Of a stretch of 64,000 nt of DNA, positions 45,134 through 57,539 are shown in pieces. The notes beneath the pieces were generated by a model, which made no database searches, was not told the origin of the DNA, and saw nothing but the letters and a program-made list of their open reading frames with translations. This DNA is from Echinarachnius parma (Eukaryota > Echinodermata > Echinoidea > Clypeasteroida > Echinarachniidae): NCBI GenBank assembly GCA_037951105.1, contig JBAMJV010004296.1:124001-188000 (forward strand). Direction: 5' to 3'. A program made the position numbers and the translations under genes. The stretch's first letter is position 1, and every line of letters starts with the position of its first letter.

Positions 45134-46466
45134 ACAAAGGCGTACCCAGGGGTGTTCGGTGGGTTCAAATATCTACCCCTTTGACGAAAATATTACTATT
45201 TTGAAGTGTTCAAAGACCCCCCCCCCCAGGGGTGTCGATCCTGGGGGGCAGGGGGGGGGGGGCGGTAGCCCCCCCCCCCCCCTCCCCCCCAATGAAAATA
45301 TTGGGGGGGCGAACATATCATTTCGCCCCCCAATAATTCCGAAAATGAGGAAGAAAAAAATCGAGTGATATAATGCCAAAGAGGGGAAAGACACATTTAT
45401 CAATAATTAATCTTCAAAATAGCCGTTTTTTAGTTTGAAAAGGACTGTAAATCTCTTTTTTGCCGCGCGCTTCGCGCTCATACAGTTTCTCATATTGCAA
45501 GTTTCATTTGGGTTCCGGGAACTCACCTTTTAAAATGTGTTGGGCAGCGCAATTTCTCAAACGAAGTTTATTAAACCCTCATCTATAGATAGCACACCGT
45601 CACAGAAAATAAAATAACCTCGGTACATATGCGCTGAACGCAAATCAAATTGGAATATCATGTCCCCCCACATTTGAAAAAGGAGCAGATTGTCCCCCTC
45701 CTTTTGTCATTATGTATGTTTGGTTCCATACCTATATACTTCATATTACGTGAAATTTCTGTCTCAGGTGTGCACCAAATCGCACAATTTCACGCCCAAA
45801 ATACAAAAGCTCCCTACTGTGGGAGGGGGACACCCCCTCCCACACCCTCCCCCGCTCGGTCGCTTCGCTTCCTCGCAATGTCTCCCCTACACTTTTGAGA
45901 AATTGTTGACGCCCTTGCTTAGTTTCATGGGAGCCCAATGCCCTAGACTATATCGATGGCTCTATAGTATACATGATCACGTGGATCCATCTCATGCAAG
46001 GCTCAGTCTTTTCCTCGCTATGCCCTTTAAAAATACGTTATGAGTAGGTTCACTATTTTATACAATTTTAACACCCATGCTAGGAGCAAATGTCTGAAAT
46101 CTAAAAGCTTCCGGGGGCTCCGCCCCCTGGACCCCCATTATTGTCCCAAAATGTGGGTGCCCCCCAAAGTCAGGTCTTCGAGCCATCAAGACACTTTTAA
46201 TGAGCGCATAATAAAACTTCCGGGCATGCCAATGTGGGGCTTTTAGCTCTCTCAGTGGTCACTCTGGAAAATTTTTTCAAATTTCGCCCCCCCAATCTCA
46301 AAAACGGATCGACACCCCTGACCCCCCCCCCCCCCCCCTTCCCCCTTTAGGTTTTAGTCGGTCTCGGGTTCACTTAGTTTGTATTAGTCTCGGGTCCTAG
46401 GGTTAGGGTTAGGGTTTTGGGCGACGGAAAATGACACCCCCTTGAACAAAATCCTGAGTACGCTTA
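45134..46466. mobile_element. GGCGTACCCAGG-family element with nested GC-rich unit
   Basis: Ends AAAGGCGTACCCAGG and CCTGAGTACGCTTATAA. It contains CCCCCAGGGGTGTCGATCC opposed to GGATCGACACCCCTGACC (an inner pair spanning 45220-46330), G/C runs, and a CTTCGCTTCCTCG unit at 45770-45890. Non-coding. In gene D intron 2. Confidence 0.6.
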
Positions 46467-46943
46467 TAACTTTGTACACATATTGATACTTGAGAAATAA
46501 TCAACAGTAGTTAATTTAAGCGTTGATAGCTGTTTTTCAACAAATTTATCCCTGGCAGAGTTCAAGTAGAGGGGTGGTGTTTAAAAAAATGACACGTCTC
46601 ATTAGGCAATTTTAAGAATACATTATACCTGACAAACAATGTTTATAAGTTATTTGAGTATCGTTACTTCGGTTTAATGTACTTTAAATGGGCCTGCCAC
46701 TCGACCCTGGTCGTAAGACTTGCTTTAGCTTTATATATATATAACTATTATTTTGTTAAGCATCAGTTTCAGCGCGAGATATATTAATACTGTCTTTTTA
46801 AGTTTAATACATTACTTTCACTAAATAGCACTACGTTCTATTTATCAATGGGGTGTTGTTTACTTTACCAGCGGAGAACATAAATAGCATGAGCAATTAA
46901 ACCAAGACTAACACAAATTAATGTGCATTTCATTTTAACTTAC

Positions 46944-47293
46944 ATGCCCAAAGTATGTCGGTTGGATGTTGTTGCAGCTCGCCGTTGCAAGATCCTTCTT
47001 ACACAGGTAGTAAGACCCCACATCATCTGTATCCATGGCTGGTATCTCGATTGCGCAATACCACGACCCACGTGGTGCGCTAGGCGTTACGCCCGTCACA
47101 TACTCAACGCGATATTTGTAGCCCCCTCCAGGTCCGCAATAATCGTTATGTGGCGTGTGGCACAAGATAATGTCTTGAGAACATCTTGCCTCTTGGTTTT
47201 GTATTTTACTAAGATATACTTCGTAGTAGATGTATGCAGTTGTCCGTAGTTGAGCTGATACTGGGACAAATCCGTCAGGTGGTTTTTGAACGG
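46944..47293 (-). CDS. Gene D exon 2: Ig-like domain
   Basis: 350 bases between acceptor TTCTAG and donor GTAAGT. Reads V-Q-K-P-P-D-G-F-V-P-V, then cysteines in A-R-C-S-Q and I-L-C-H, and the diagnostic F-strand region G-S-W-Y-C-A-I-E-I-P-A-M-D-T-D-D-V-G-S-Y-Y-L (D-x-G-x-Y-x-C form, next residue Cys), then A-S-C-N-N. It is a single V-like Ig domain at the N-terminus of a membrane protein. It ends in phase 0, but the strongest downstream acceptor needs phase 1 (see exon 3). Function unknown; recognition of a partner or microbe is inference. Confidence 0.75.
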
Positions 47294-48156
47294 CTAGAAT
47301 GAACGAATTAGAGAGGTTTAGATTTAGAGGGGGCTGTTTGTGTTTATTTTAATTTGTTTTTCGTCAGGAGTACGCGTTGCATCGTGATGCAGATATGATT
47401 GATAAAACACATTGAAGAGACATTTCTGTTGGTTTATATATTTATTTCAAAAAGCTCAATCAAAAGTATAGAATGGAAAACAAATTGATGTGAGGTGGCA
47501 CAAACTAGCCTATCAATCTAACAAATTGCTGCAAAGGTTAGTTATTTTGGAAATGCGGCACTATCACTTGATAAAATGACCAACACGTTAGTTACGCAAT
47601 TTGTAATTTAGTAAAGGCAATGCAAAAGCAGCGTTATCAGATACTCAGTTCATAGTTGCCTGGAGAGAAAGTTTTAATATGTAAAACAACAAATTAATAA
47701 AAACAAAAATCAGACTTTACTGCATGTGTGTTACCCCATAGGTAGAGCATTATGGGAAGGGGGCAAGCCAGTTTGGTATGGTCTCTCGAGGATCCAAATT
47801 ATACCTGAACTTTGTCACATGATGATAAGGCCATTTAGAAGATAAAATATTATGAATTGATTAAATTGCTGCATCAGTTATCACGGAACCAAATCAACTC
47901 CGAACTAAATAGGTATTGGCGTGTTTATTTGTCTAACAAGATGATGTGTTAACAGATGTGATATGTCATTTTGGGTAAATGATATTTTCACAGGCGATGT
48001 TGGAGTTAAGCCTCAAGGTGATACCAAAATCAGCGTCTAAATTTCTTATATATTATATTAATTGGCTGAAGAATTTCTGCTCGCTGTTTTATATTGACTC
48101 GCAGTCTGTATAATTATCACATGTACAAGCCTAGTTAAAGACAACTGAATACTTAC

Positions 48157-48226
48157 TGTCTGCGCGGGAACATCTTGCGAAGATACAGATGCAAAAATAA
48201 ACATATAATTTGATATGTCCAGTCAT
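48157..48226 (-). CDS. Gene D exon 1: signal peptide
   Basis: On the minus strand ATG at 48226 begins M-T-G-H-I-K-L-Y-V-Y-F-C-I-C-I-F-A-R-C-S-R-A-D, a short signal peptide, ending at donor GTAAGT with one base left. The acceptor at 47293 starts with the two bases that complete a Thr codon, so the join is in phase. It is far shorter than most annotated frames, but phase agreement over a 0.9-kb intron makes it likely. Confidence 0.65.
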
Positions 48227-48281
48227 CAAATGAAACACTGTTCACAAAAGTGAATCAACCCATAATTATTGTCGTCATTAA

Positions 48282-48828
48282 AGGGATAGTTGAGTTCTGG
48301 TAAGGAGAGTACAGTTTTGGTGAAACTGCATTTTAGTAACCAAAACCTGCATCATTACATTACAAACTAATATTTATAACTAGAAAGGAACACAAAATTA
48401 CAAATGACGTAGTAAAAATCATGTCATCGTTCAAAAAGAGCCGTTACAACGTAAGAGGGCGCTATCTAAACACTCATCGGTTTCAACCATTTCGAATAAA
48501 ATATTGTGCATGTGATGCTTTGTTGAAATAGTGATTAGATAGAGAAAGAACCAACAACTATTTAAATACCTATTTTGTAACTTTTTGAAAAGAGGAAGCA
48601 TTTTTTTGAATTTTTAACGGCTGGTTCAAAATTCTCTAATAAACCTGGGTTTATTACAAATTGATATATTTATGGATATTTCAGCCGTCTCTGAACCGAT
48701 TTTGATCAAACAAAGATAATTTTATTATTTAAATATTATGCTCTTTCAAATTTTACACTCAGATTTTCATTACCTCACAAAAAGAATAAGTAGTCTAGCG
48801 CCCTCTCTACCAAAACTCAACTATCCCT
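48282..48828. mobile_element. TTAA MITE family M, best-preserved ends
   Basis: TTAA on both sides; ends AGGGATAGTTGAGTTCTGGT and CTACCAAAACTCAACTATCCCT. Reverse orientation relative to the 8291 copy. It lies 55 bp upstream of the gene D start codon and so may overlap its promoter or 5' UTR. Confidence 0.88.
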
Positions 48829-49429
48829 TTAATCCTTATTGTTTTGGCGCGAATATTAATTTAGTAGTTGAATGCACATGTAAGGCATGCGTCAGATTCC
48901 CGTAAATCAGCAGTAAGTTCACGTAACCGTTCAAATGTACTATTCAAGACGCCCAGTCTGTACTGAGCAATATGAAATAATACAACGACGAGCATTTATA
49001 GTGCAAGCAATAAAGTGTATACATTCAATAAGTCGATTGCATATAGACAGTGTACCTCGGAGATAACAAAGAGGAAAGTCCGTTCAACGCTAAAGATTAT
49101 ACGTTTCTTTGTAGTTTCGTTTTGCATTGATTTACGTCATCGATATAAAAATGTGTATATCGATGATTTACGTTGGTTGAAGACACTGGGTGTAGACAAG
49201 CCTTTAGTCAAGGCTCTATATGGCTTGGAGATTCTATATGCGATCGCGAGCTAGCTAGCTGTGACAGAGCTATACGACACGGGATCAGCGAGCGGGACTA
49301 ACTGGCTCGATGTGTTCTCTTCGCTCATGTAATTGTGCATATAGCGCGAGAGTCTTGACGAAAGACTAGGTGTAGACATACATCCAATTTCTAATATAGC
49401 TATGAGGCTAGAGGGTTAATGCTATTGTT
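48829..49429. other. Upstream region of gene D
   Basis: No transposon or exon is recognised. A short inverted pair (AGTCTTGACGAAAGACT, 49350) and an ACACTGGGTGTAGACAAGCC / ACTAGGTGTAGACATAC repeat are present. Confidence 0.35.
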
Positions 49430-51217
49430 ACATTGCTATTATTATTGCTATTATTATTACTCCATAGCGGGGAATCCCAACCAGCAATGCTTGCAAACAA
49501 TGTTCCTTGATTTGATTTTGAATTTAATTCCATATTTCACAAATAAATGTTGAACAAGTAATGATACAAAAAACAATACATTCATAAACGAAATACAATT
49601 AAATTAATAAATTGTAGACTAATATACAATAAAATATGACATAATCAACAATTTGTTTGTAATTAACATAACGTGAAATATGAGGGAACCAAAAAGAAGC
49701 AATGCTTGTAAAAACATTTGGTTCCCAGGGGTAATTGTGTCTAATCAATATTTAATCAAACAAAATGTAATGAAAGAAAACGAACAAAGAAAGACAACAA
49801 AAAAAGAATAAAAGAAAAAAGACGACAAGGTGCCATGCCAAACAAAATTATTTTTTTTATTATTTGTTTTTGTTTTTAGACCACTACAGAAAGAAATATT
49901 ACAAGGGTATTACAATCGATCCAACCGAATAAGAATACAACAATAGAAACTTACTTATGAAAGAACAACTAAACAGTAATTATTTCGAGTACTTAAGCAA
50001 TAACAATAATTTTAATTTACGTTTAAATACACGGGGAGAGGGGCTTGTAGTAATTTCGTTTGGAAGATCATTCCAGAATTTTGGACCAGAAAATAAAATA
50101 AAAATTTGGGCAAATAGTGTACGCGTTCGTGGCAAATGAAAGGAACCACTCTGCCGAGTGGGGTAAGTATGAACATAATTATTCTTTTTAAATATTATCA
50201 TAAAAGTTTCAGGGAGTTCTTTATTGGACAATTTATACATAAATATCCCAATATTATACAAATATAAGTCAGTTAGTTTTAATACTCTATTTGAATAAAA
50301 TAATTATGTTGTGTGGGCATAGAAACCTGTTTTATTAACAATTATAATGGCTCGCTTTTGTATTTTAACTAATTTATCAAGTAATAATAATGAACTATTG
50401 CCCCATGCTAAAATTCCATAATATATGTATGATAATATCAGTGTTCCAAAGAGGGTATGTAAAACGGTAGAAAGGAAAACAACTCCTTAACCTAAATAAA
50501 ATTCCAGTATTTCTAGAAATTAAATTATTTAAATAATTAATATGTGATTTCCAAGATAAATCACTATCAATATATAAGCCTAGGAACTTAATAGTATTCA
50601 CTTGTTGTAAATGAATATTGTTTATTAAAATATGTCCAGGGAGTGAATTTATCGTGTTACTAAAAACCATATATTGCGTTTTAAAAATATTTAATGACAA
50701 TTTATTTAAATAAATCAATTTCTGAACAAATTTCATTTCATTATTAACTATATTCAATAAGGCCTCTGGATCACGATGTGAATAAAAAAAGGTTAGAATC
50801 GTCCGCAAAAAGTATAAAAGATAGTATTTGAGAAGCATTTGGAAAGTCATTCATGTATATAATAAAAAGAAGAGGGCCAAGGAGTGACCCCTGGGGTACT
50901 CCACAAGAGACAAATCTGTGACTTGACTCATCTCCATTCACAACAACAAATTGTTTTCTATTTTCTAAATAACTACTGAACCAGTCCAACGTGTGCCCAC
51001 GTATTCCATAATGATTTAACCTATATAATAATATATTATGATCTATTGTGTCGAAGGCCTTGGATAGGTCCAAACATATTCCAACTGTATGTAATTGATC
51101 ATCAATAGCATTTGCAATCTTATTAATACATGAAAGCAACGCATGGGTTGTGGAGTGTTTTTCTCTAAAACCAAATTGTGAGCTGGATAAAATTTTACTA
51201 TCATTTAGTAAATGCAC
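49430..51217 (-). mobile_element. CR1/L2-like LINE, 5' truncated and frameshifted
   Basis: The minus strand from 51217 encodes reverse-transcriptase blocks: S-S-S-Q-F-G-F-R, D-L-S-K-A-F-D-T-I-D-H, G-V-P-Q-G-S-L-L-G-P, then the catalytic F-A-D-D. The frame shifts near 50800 and continues I-K-F-L-G-L-Y-I-D and W-K-S-H-I, then shifts again before S-G-P-K-F-W-N-D-L-P (50105-50060). The 3' UTR runs to TAATAATAATAG-type repeats at 49430-49465. It starts mid-domain, so the endonuclease is missing. Clade within the CR1/L2/jockey group is not certain. Confidence 0.85.
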
Positions 51218-51895
51218 TCTCAGAAAAGGGGCTTAATATTGCACCTTAAGAAGCGCACGAATGTTAATTGCTTAAAACTTGTAGCTCTATTTAAGGGGTA
51301 CATTTCCTCCCTTGGCTTAATGTGTAAATACGAACCTTGTAAACTTGCACATTAAGTGCGTCATAAGGGGGGAACTTTCAAACTATAGGGTTCAAAGTTG
51401 CACCCTTTGATATGGTGCTACTACTCACCTTAAACTTAGATGTAACTACAGGTGCAGTTACTTAAATGTTTCAAGATGCAGTTTTATAGGTGCGGTCAGT
51501 GTGGCAACGTTTGGCACCTTTAAATGTACACATATCTGCCTTTTGTATTACTTAGCTTGTATTTAAAAGGCTTCTCGTTTTACTTTTGTTATGGATAAAA
51601 ACAAGTCATAACTTAATTTGATTAAAAAACAATACAAACGTGCTGCTTATCACTTATTTTACCGCAATAACATGCACAACGTTAAACATCTAAAGGTGAA
51701 CATTTTTGCAACACTGTCAGCTCTTTCAAAGGCGTAATTTGAAACTTTTACGCACCACCATGTGGATCAGAGGTGCACCGTTATGGTTCACGGTTGCACC
51801 CTAAATATGCAACGATACAACTTTAACCTGACGGTGCAACTTTACACTCTACCTAAATGTACAACGTTGATCAATTACCGAATCGTTTTAGTGTG
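51215..51895. mobile_element. CACTCTCA-ended element with GGTGCAAC repeats
   Basis: Left end CACTCTCAGAAAAGGGG, right end reading inward CACACTAAAACGATT. The interior reiterates GTTGCACC / GGTGCAACTT and CTTAAGG-type half-sites on both strands. The termini resemble those of the 6608 element. It abuts the truncated LINE. Confidence 0.5.
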
Positions 51896-52237
51896 TACTG
51901 AACCGAAATTATATTTGGATAACAATAATAAAGCAAACTAATTGAAAACACCCGAAACTCACCAAAAAAAAAACATATGCTTTCATCACCTGCCATATTA
52001 AAGAATACATCATAATTCATCTTTTGATGTAATAAAAAAAAGGACAGAAACTGCTTTGAAACTGACTATTTGAGCCATAAAATGTTAGAGTCTTTTACCC
52101 CAGATTCAAGATATGCAAACGCAAGTACGCACGACTCGTGGGCTTGTCGACCAATACCCTGCCCGGTGTGCTAGCGGCGTGCATTTATGTTCAAACCGAT
52201 ATTTCTGCATTTAACGATACTAAGGTTCGGATTTTTA

Positions 52238-52645
52238 TATAGGTTTTCCCGCTCAATTTTGCGATTGTGTCATTCGAATTGATAAAAGGAGCAAACGAAT
52301 TCGCGCGATTTGCGATCGCCGTATCACAGCAGCATTCAAATTCGTAAATAGTCGTTCAAAATCACGTAGGAGCAAGTGAATTTGCACAAAGAGCATACCG
52401 TTTCATCAATGGTCACTCGAATTCGCAAAAGGGCAGTTGACAGTTGGCTGCACATTCGCGAATTCGAATGCCCATAAATGATCTTCTGTGACTATTCACG
52501 AAAGTTTATGCCTATGCATGAATTCGCTTGCACTTATTCGGAATTTGAAAAACCGATACCAACGATTACGCGGCAACGCGCGAATTCGAATGACCCTAAA
52601 TTAATTCGATTGAAGAAAGTGCAAAATTGAGCGGGAAAACCTATA
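52238..52645. mobile_element. MITE with GAATTCG-rich interior
   Basis: TATAGGTTTTCCCGCTCAAT at left, its complement ATTGAGCGGGAAAACCTATA at right, in TA context. The interior carries many ATTCG, GAATTCGCG and CGAATTC words spaced irregularly. Non-coding. Confidence 0.85.
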
Positions 52646-52863
52646 ATATTTCAACAATATCGATCAATACGTTTGACCAATGAAGATGATTTCGAAATTC
52701 CCCAAATACTGTTATATGGCTTTAAATTCAATTCAATTGTTAGTAGTGCAATATTCATTATTTATCGGTACATGCACATCATTAGGTGTCAAAGGTGCAA
52801 AAGACATGTGACGGCATGAAGATGACGACGAATACAATTTAACCCCAAACAGCAGTACACTTA

Positions 52864-53644
52864 AGGGCCGGTCATACTTACGGTAGTAGACGTAGTTGAA
52901 CGTAGTGGAGGCTAACGGAGTTGAACGCAGTTGATAGTAGTTGAAGGTAGTTGAACGTACCGGCATCCGTACCGTACCGTAGATGACCGTGATGCTAACT
53001 TGGTATTAACTCGACGGAGCCGTGATCCTCGATTTAATTTGTGAACATGTTCAAAAGAGCGGTACGTTAAAGGCATCCGTGATGCTTACGTACTAAACCG
53101 AAGTCTAACGTAGTCTAACGCAGTCTAACGTAGTTTCACGTACTTCTTGACGTACTCAAACGTACTCTAGCGTACTCTAACGTACTTTACCGTGACTAAA
53201 CTAGCATCAGCACTTTTGGTCCAGGCATGTTGCAGCAAAAGAACAAATGACAAATTTCACAGAACTGCTATGTTTGAGAAACAAGCGCACAGTGGCCGTA
53301 CTACGCCACCGGCTGGCTGTAATCTCCGTGTGGAGTTGCTATCTACCGTAGTTTGACGTTCTTTAGCGTAGTCCAGCGTAGTGGCTACCGCAGTCTACCG
53401 TACTGAAGCGTAGTTAGACGTACCACTCCGTACCCGTCCGTGCGCAAGCTGTACCCATATTAGCGTAGTCTAGCGTAGTTTATTGTACTTAAACGTACTT
53501 ATCCGTACCCTTCCGTGGCCTATGACCGTACCTTAACGTAGTTCCACGTAGTTTAACCTAGTTTAACGTACTTACACCACGTTTGACCCACATTAAATTA
53601 CCCTACGGATCACTACGTCCATTACCGTAAGTGTGACCGGCCCT
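52864..53644. mobile_element. Harbinger-type MITE with ACGTAGT repeats
   Basis: Flanked by TTA (52861-52863, 53645-53647). Ends AGGGCCGGTCATACTTACGG and the inverted CCGTAAGTGTGACCGGCCCT. A 3-bp TWA duplication with GGGCC-type ends is typical of PIF/Harbinger. The interior is dominated by roughly 10-bp degenerate units TCTAACGTAG / TTGAACGTAG, inverted across the middle (ACGTAC, CTACG). Confidence 0.82.
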
Positions 53645-54796
53645 TTATGCGCTTATTGTGAAACCCGCCAAATCGTTCAACAGGTCTGAGCACCCCATTT
53701 AACTTTGAACCAGGAAGGATGCAAATGCATATATCATTTAAATACGGTACGGACATGCGCCCTCAATGTCCCCGTATTCATCGGGGAGGTGCTAATCTGC
53801 ACTTTGCAACGTATAGAATTATGCCCCCTAAAGAACTGGCATACTGGGGGCCCTTGCCGCCCCCCCCCCCCCCCCCCAAACAAAACAAAACAAAAACAAA
53901 GACAAAATTTAATAAATAACTCAATATTTTTTTAAAACAATAATAATAATACTAATTAATAAATAAATAAATAAATGAATAAACAATAAATACAAAAATA
54001 AATAAATAAATGAGTAAATAAACATATAATGGCTTATTTTCAAAATCGATACCAGTTAAATTAAAAGAGAGTGTTTCTTGAAACATAAAAAGTCAGATTC
54101 TACTTCATGTCATGTCTATTTTCCTTTCTACGTACGCACAAGATTGCATGATTTGAAGTATAACATTGCAAAAGCTGCCTAATGCCGTGCATGGGCGAAC
54201 ACCCATGCGCCCATTGAACTTTAACTCCCATCACACCCTTCCGCTATCTATGCCCTCCACGGATCGGTTTTGTCCACATCTGGTATACCTTGTTCATGTC
54301 ATTGTATTATCAATACTGTGGCATTTGGTGCAATCTTTGAACTATTTGTCACTTTGCGAATATTATTTTGGAGTGCATGTTTAACAATAATCTTTTCCTC
54401 TTTAAACTAAAAAAACTAATGAAGTTGGTAGAATCGTAACGCACTTACCCAAATAGTACATGGTATACAATTCCGAATTTCCTTCCTACGCATGCACCAG
54501 ACTGCACATTTTAAAGTCTAAACATTAAAAAGCTCCATATCGTAAGAGGGGGAACACACCACCCCCCCCCCCCCCCCCTCCCACACCCTCCCCGCGTAGT
54601 CACTTTGCTCCTTCGGGCGTGGTCGTTTCGCACCCTCGCAAAGTCCCACAATCACCACCTGATCAAAGTTGGCAACTCAGCGGTGGTTCGGATTTGTGGA
54701 GCGCCCCCCCCCCCAAAAAAAATAATAATAATTAAATTTTAAAAAGGTTTACTCATTACCCCACTGCCCTTATTGTTCCATGGTTCGTAACCTTAA
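53645..54796. other. Intergenic stretch with GC-rich repeat fragments
   Basis: A C run (53861-53877) is followed by AAACAAAAC and (AATA)n. GC-rich dispersed fragments lie at 54135-54200 and 54490-54720, the second including a C run and CACTTTGCTCCTTCGGG. No gene. Confidence 0.5.
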
Positions 54797-55127
54797 AGGG
54801 ACTAAGTAACATTATCCAAATCCTCAAGACTTTCTTAAAACTCTATAACAATAAAAGCACGGGGCATGTTTCAGTTTTTCAAATTTCCATTTCGTTCCAA
54901 AGATATTATTGGAGTGTTCATATTTAAACTGTCTACGAGTACAATATAAGTGCAGCAATGAGTAAGTGAATGTCACTTTGCATTTTTGCTAATTTCCCCG
55001 CCAAAAAACATCAAATTAACGTACAATTTTCACACATTACTTTGTGGACATATTAGATCACACCAATACACATTTTATTAATCACTCATAACTTTTTGCA
55101 CTTGTCAACAAAGTTACTAAATCCCTT
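54797..55127. mobile_element. TTAA MITE family N, second copy
   Basis: TTAA before AGGGACTAAGTAACATTATCC; the right end TTACTAAATCCCT is followed by TTGA rather than TTAA. Shares the body motifs of 11182-11546. Confidence 0.7.
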
Positions 55128-55924
55128 TGAACCTTTAATTTTCAGTGTAAACGGTAAACTCTCCATATGATGAGAACAAAATTCCCAGATGGGAAATATT
55201 TGAGTTTTGTACTAAGATATCATACAAATAATTAATTTGGGGCTAGGCAGATATAAGGTTGATTGATCCGAGGCCATTCATTTAGTTGTGATACGAGTAG
55301 GAAGAGGGTGTGTTGCCACGCATTCAGACATTGTGTCAATAAAGACGCTCGCCTTGCCTCCCTCCCCCCAACCCCCCCCCCCCCCCCCCAAAAAAAAAAA
55401 TTAATAAATAAATAAAAAAATAAAATAAAATAAATACATAAAAATAAATACATTAATGAATTTAATTAATTAATTTTAAAATAAATAAATAAATACAAAT
55501 AAAAATAACAATATAACAATCAGTAAGCTGATGGTAAATAAGTAAATTTTTCCAATGTGTTTCAAAAGCTTGTCATTTAGAATCTTCTGTCGAGAACAAC
55601 CATAATCGAGAATGAAAGAGAGTTCCTGTCAATTATTAATTTGTCTTCGAATTTCGAAGACAAAAAAAAGCGTGATGTTGACACAGCTGCTTTACGAGAC
55701 CAGTGTGTGTGAATGTGTGGGGAGGGGGAGTCTAGTGGGCGATGGGGAAGCGCGCTAGTGCTGCAGCTGTGTATCTACTCCATTCGGTGTGCATTGTTCT
55801 TTTAGAACCTGAAGAAGTAAGAACGCCGCAATCACCTTCAGGCATCATATTCGAGTAGTATCCATAATTGCATTACATTTGCAGCCCCTGACGTTTACTG
55901 AAAGCTGAGAAAAGAAAATTCAGG
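55128..55924. other. Upstream region of gene C
   Basis: A C run, A run and (AAAT)n tract at 55373-55500. The 55760-55920 stretch may hold the 5' UTR. No promoter motif is convincing. Confidence 0.35.
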
Positions 55925-56384
55925 ATGAACGTCGTAAGTCAATACGTTTTACGTTTAGGATTTACCCTTCTGTCGGTCTGCATGTTGGTAGTGCTTCAAT
56001 GCGACGCATCAGAAACATTATCGTGTCGCATTGGTAATTCCTATTACAGTGATGAATGGAAATACTGTACGTGTAATGCCATTCTTGATGGGAATGCAGA
56101 AGACTTCCATATCGTCTGCTTCCAAAATGGTACAAAAGCGACATTCCAATATACAGATAACGGTGATGGGTCACTGAATAGGCCTGGAAGTGATAATGCG
56201 ACTCGGGTTAATATACTATTTTGGATGGATCCAAGTAAGACAATAAACTGTTGCAAAACAAACGATATATTTGGTGTTCAAGCATCCTTGTGCAATTAAT
56301 TTGTCCATCCAATAACTAAAGCTTCCAACACATCTATTGCGAACGCTCAAGACACTGATGATCATTCTGGAATGCGACACATTG
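55925..56384 (+). pseudogene. Gene C exon 1: Cys domain with an in-frame stop
   Basis: ATG at 55925, then a signal peptide (L-R-L-G-F-T-L-L-S-V-C-M-L-V-V-L). The Cys domain is homologous to gene A: L-S-C, C-T-C, I-V-C-F-Q-N, I-L-F-W-M-D-P and N-C-C. Where A has C-R-D-F-V-Y-P, gene C has C-N-stop-F-V-H-P, with TAA at 56297-56299. The frame stays open after the stop to donor GTAAGT (56385), leaving one base, in phase with the exon at 61676. A single nonsense change therefore explains it; a short secreted form of 124 residues, readthrough or a sequencing error are alternatives. Sequons N-G-T and N-A-T are present. Confidence 0.7.
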
Positions 56385-56484
56385 GTAAGTCGATGCCTGG
56401 TTGTAGAATGTATTGATTTTTGTGTGTATCGATTAGTATATTTGTGTGTGTGTGTATGTGCGTACTTCGGTACTAGGCGTTTAA

Positions 56485-57045
56485 AAGGATAGTTAAGTTT
56501 TGGTATAGAGGGCGCTACACAAAATAATTTTTTGTGAGATAATGAAAAACTGAGTGTCAAATTCGAAAAAGCATACAATTATAATGACAGAATAAACTTT
56601 ATTTGATCAAAATCGGTTCAGAAATGGCTAAATATCCATAAACATAACCATTTGTAATAATTGGGGGGCTCCACAAGTATTCGATAATTTTCAACCAGCC
56701 GTTACATTTTTTTTAAATGCTTCCTCTGTTAAAAAATTCATAAAAGAGGTTTTTAAATAGTTCTCTATTATTTATCTATCCAATCACTTTTTCAACGAAA
56801 CATCACATGCACAAAATTTCATTTAAAATGGTTGAAACCGATGAGTGTTTAGAAAGCTCCCTCTTAATATTTAACGGCTCTGTTTTAATGATAACAGGCT
56901 TTTTACTTAGTCATTTCTAATTTTGTATTCCTTTCTAGCATGGCGGAGTTATAAATTTTAGTTTGTAATGTGATGGTGCAGGTTTTGGTTACTAACATTC
57001 AGTTTGACCAAAAAGTACTCTCTTTACCAAAACTCAACTATTCCT
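56485..57045. mobile_element. TTAA MITE family M, gene C intron
   Basis: TTAA at 56481-56484 and 57046-57049. Ends AAGGATAGTTAAGTTTTGGT and TTACCAAAACTCAACTATTCCT. Typical body motifs. A degenerate relative follows at 57060-57316. Confidence 0.8.
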
Positions 57046-57539
57046 TTAAAGGGTTTTAAATATCTAAATGGATAGTACAGTTTGGGTCGCACAAAATATT
57101 AGTGAGAACAATGTAAATATTATAATGTGCTTTAATGATTGAATAAATGTGAGTCCGATATCTATTCTAATAGGATACTATTACTGATATTTCAGCTCTT
57201 TCTCGACCGATTTTGGTCAAAAAAAGTTGTTTTAATCTTCATAATGACATGTTCTTCCAAGTTTAACTCAAAGTTTGTCGTAACCTCACAAATTATCTAT
57301 TTCTCATTGCGCCCTCTTAAAGGGAAAGTTGAAGTATAGAGGGCGCTGCACGAAATAATTCGTTGGGGAGGTAATCCAAAACTGATTTTCAATTTTGAAA
57401 GAGCATACAATTTTAATGACAGAATAAACTTTATTTGATCAAAGTCCTTAATGTGGGGCCCCACAATAATTCAACAATTTTGAACCAGCCGTTTAAAAAG
57501 ATGGTTTATAAAACATCACATGTACAATTTTGGTATTAA

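Noticed and set aside
45173-45403. Minus-strand frame in gene D intron 2
   Set aside because: Dominated by Gly and Pro from C and G runs of a repeat element.
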